Shown here one piece after another: positions 62,126 to 64,000 of a DNA stretch of 64,000 nucleotides. Positions within the stretch are counted from its first letter, which is position 1. Each line of letters begins with the position of its first letter. The stretch is from contig JARCOQ010000001.1 of NCBI GenBank assembly GCA_029207755.1, forward strand, positions 95,646,640 through 95,710,639, in the 5' to 3' direction. Source of the stretch: Chamaea fasciata. Lineage: Eukaryota > Chordata > Aves > Passeriformes > Sylviidae. The translations under genes and the position numbers were made by a program. Under the pieces are notes generated by a model. That model was given only the letters and a program-made list of their open reading frames with translations. It was not told the origin of the DNA and did not search any database.

Positions 62126-63290
62126 AGTACAGGATGCAGCACTGTAGTCCATCTGCCACTTTAACCATAGACAGAAAGAGGTACTTTTTAACTGAGCAAA
62201 ATAATGGTAACAATAACCTTTATTTTGCTGAGAGTCTCACAGGACTTACAGAAGTGAGGGATCTGGTGTACATATCTTAATTGGTGCAAAAGAACTGCCT
62301 CGTAAATGGGGGTGGTCTGTGCATAGGAAGGTCATATTGATTGAGATCTCCTTGCCTGAAGATTCACTGCATGTTATGTAATAGGGGGAAAAGTGTTGGG
62401 ATATTTTTAAGACAAACAATCACCATTGATCTCCCAAGACCTCCTTCCTCCTTTCACAAAATTATCACAGGGTTAAGAATGTCAGAAAGTTAATTAGGGC
62501 AGGAAATTTTTGTGCTGTTTTTGTATTACAGGTGGTAACTGTCTGTAAAGACATATTGCCAGCTGTGCTTATCACAAGACTCTGCAGCTAATGTGAATAT
62601 GAATGTAACTTGCCCAAGCTGCAGACTGATGTCTGGGAATCCAGAAGCACAAGGCCCTGGCTTTTAAAAAACAGTTAATTTGGCTATGATTCTTTCATGA
62701 GAAATGCAAAGTTTGCATGGAAAACATCAAAGATAAATAGCCTAAAAAAGTGAAACATGTTATGGATAGAACTGTAACCTAAACAAAACCTGTGCTTCAT
62801 TCCTGTGTTAAAAGAAACAAGAGGCAGGGAAGTGCTATGTTTTTGATGATGTAAAGTGTATGCAGAAAAGTGGAACTTTCAACCCTTATTTAGTACCATT
62901 TACATCATACTCAGATCCCACACTATTCATGCAACCTCATTAACCACCTTCCCCTTTCCATTCTTTGATATAATACAGAGATATTTTTCCCTTAGTCTAT
63001 AGACCATCCCTGCAAAATGTCTATAAAATGTGTTCAAAATGTCTTTTGAATTCATTTAGTCCTTACTTTGGCTCTATTTCTTGCTGCTTGTTACTGGGCA
63101 CCAAAGCCAGGTCAGGTCAAGTCACTGCTTCCTGTAAGGTTTCTCCTCCATAGCCTCACATGGTTTCTGCTGTACTAATTCCTCTACCACACAATTCAAA
63201 TCATAGTTTACAACAGATTAAAGGTATATCGATTACAATCTCCATCCCTAGAGCTTTTGGGTCAGATTATAGTGTTTAACACTGCAATGA
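62126..63290. other. intergenic sequence, nothing recognised
   Basis: This is a gene-free stretch after the LTR. I see no retroviral gene remnant here that would make the LTR part of a longer provirus. Confidence 0.5.
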
Positions 63291-63890
63291 ACTCCTCCCC
63301 TTGTCCCCAGCCTGGCTAACAACAAAGGGTTCCCACTAGAGTCCGCTGTTAATGTAGTCCACATCACAGCCCTGCATGGGCTGCAGGAGATAGCTGCTTC
63401 ACCATAGTCTTCATCATGGGCTGTGATGCATCATCTGCTGCTCTTGCTCCAATGTGGGGCTGCACCCATGGGAGACAGTCATGAAACTTCTCCAACTGGG
63501 GCTTTTGCATAGGCTCCAGTTCTTCACAAACTGCTCCAGCAGGGCCGCCCATGAGGTCACAAAGCCCTGTCAGCAAACCTGCCCAAATCCCAGCATCTCA
63601 TGGGGTACAGCCTTCTTCAGGCATTCACCTAGTCAGGCATTGGGTCCTCCATGGGCTGCAGGTGGTCTCTGGACTTAGTCATGTCACAGTTCATTCAGCT
63701 CAAGTTCACACTGGAATTCCACCTGTCCAGTACAGCAACACAGAAACAGCAGCAGCACCCTGGCCATCTGCCAGCCCAGCCACATCACCAGGGCTGTTAT
63801 CAAAATGTTCCCAGGCACAATACAAGGAGATGATAAGCAGTACAGCAATACAGCAAGCAGCAAAAGCAAAAAACAACCACTAATGAGCAA
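63290..63890 (-). mobile_element. ERVL-related LTR fragment, minus strand
   Basis: Repeated blocks such as catgggctgcaggagatagc, gcttcaccatagtcttcatc and ggtcctccatgggctgcagg match, in reverse, the tggtgaagcag and gcaggtggatgc blocks of the LTRs at 21620 and 38338. The translated frames share TMVKQL with the frame in the 21620 copy. The ends are unclear and it may run past the right edge of the window. Confidence 0.5.
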
Positions 63891-64000
63891 CCACTAGAAT
63901 AATATACAGTCATGGAAGGGAGCCCCATGACAAGCACAGAAGCCTGCTAATAACCAGCTAAACAGCACTAATAGCTATAAATTTAATTTAACACATCCCA

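Overview
This is vertebrate nuclear DNA, and almost certainly from a bird. Short exons with GT-AG introns are set in AT-rich non-coding sequence. At least five stretches read as CR1 (chicken repeat 1) LINE sequence, and solo LTRs of endogenous retroviruses of avian type are also present. The only recognisable host gene is NFX1 (nuclear transcription factor, X-box binding 1), on the plus strand. In human NFX1 lies on 9p13, which corresponds to the avian Z chromosome, so a Z-linked locus is likely. That placement comes from general knowledge and not from the sequence.

Positions 1-49114 hold the 3' two-thirds of NFX1. I assembled 21 coding exons by hand, from 2839-2916 to the stop codon at 49112-49114. 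Every junction is GT-AG and the reading frame is kept through all of them. They total 2,174 nt and about 724 residues. They encode the last cysteines of the RING-like finger, a run of about eight NF-X1-type zinc fingers, a charged linker, the R3H nucleic-acid-binding domain and the conserved acidic C-terminus. The N-terminal exons lie outside the window to the left. Positions 49115 to about 52800 are probably a long 3' UTR with several AATAAA signals.

The introns and the 3' flank (52800-64000) hold mobile-element debris. I resolved four LTRs to the base by target-site duplications (TSDs): 38338-39379 (5-bp TSD, ERVL-like), 53133-53799, 57094-57506 and 61418-62119 (6-bp TSDs, ERVK-like). A fifth, at 37626-38145, has an imperfect duplication. 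Three more LTR-like stretches have approximate ends. The most instructive site is the 7.1-kb intron just before the R3H exons. There a minus-strand CR1 has been split twice by LTRs, and one of these is in the sense orientation with an intact poly(A) signal.

I see no second host gene, RNA gene or CRISPR array. I found no new biological system in the sense of a novel gene cluster. The points of interest are the layered retroelement history, its possible effect on NFX1 transcript ends, and a 3.5-kb stretch of the 3' flank (about 57900-61400) that I could not explain.
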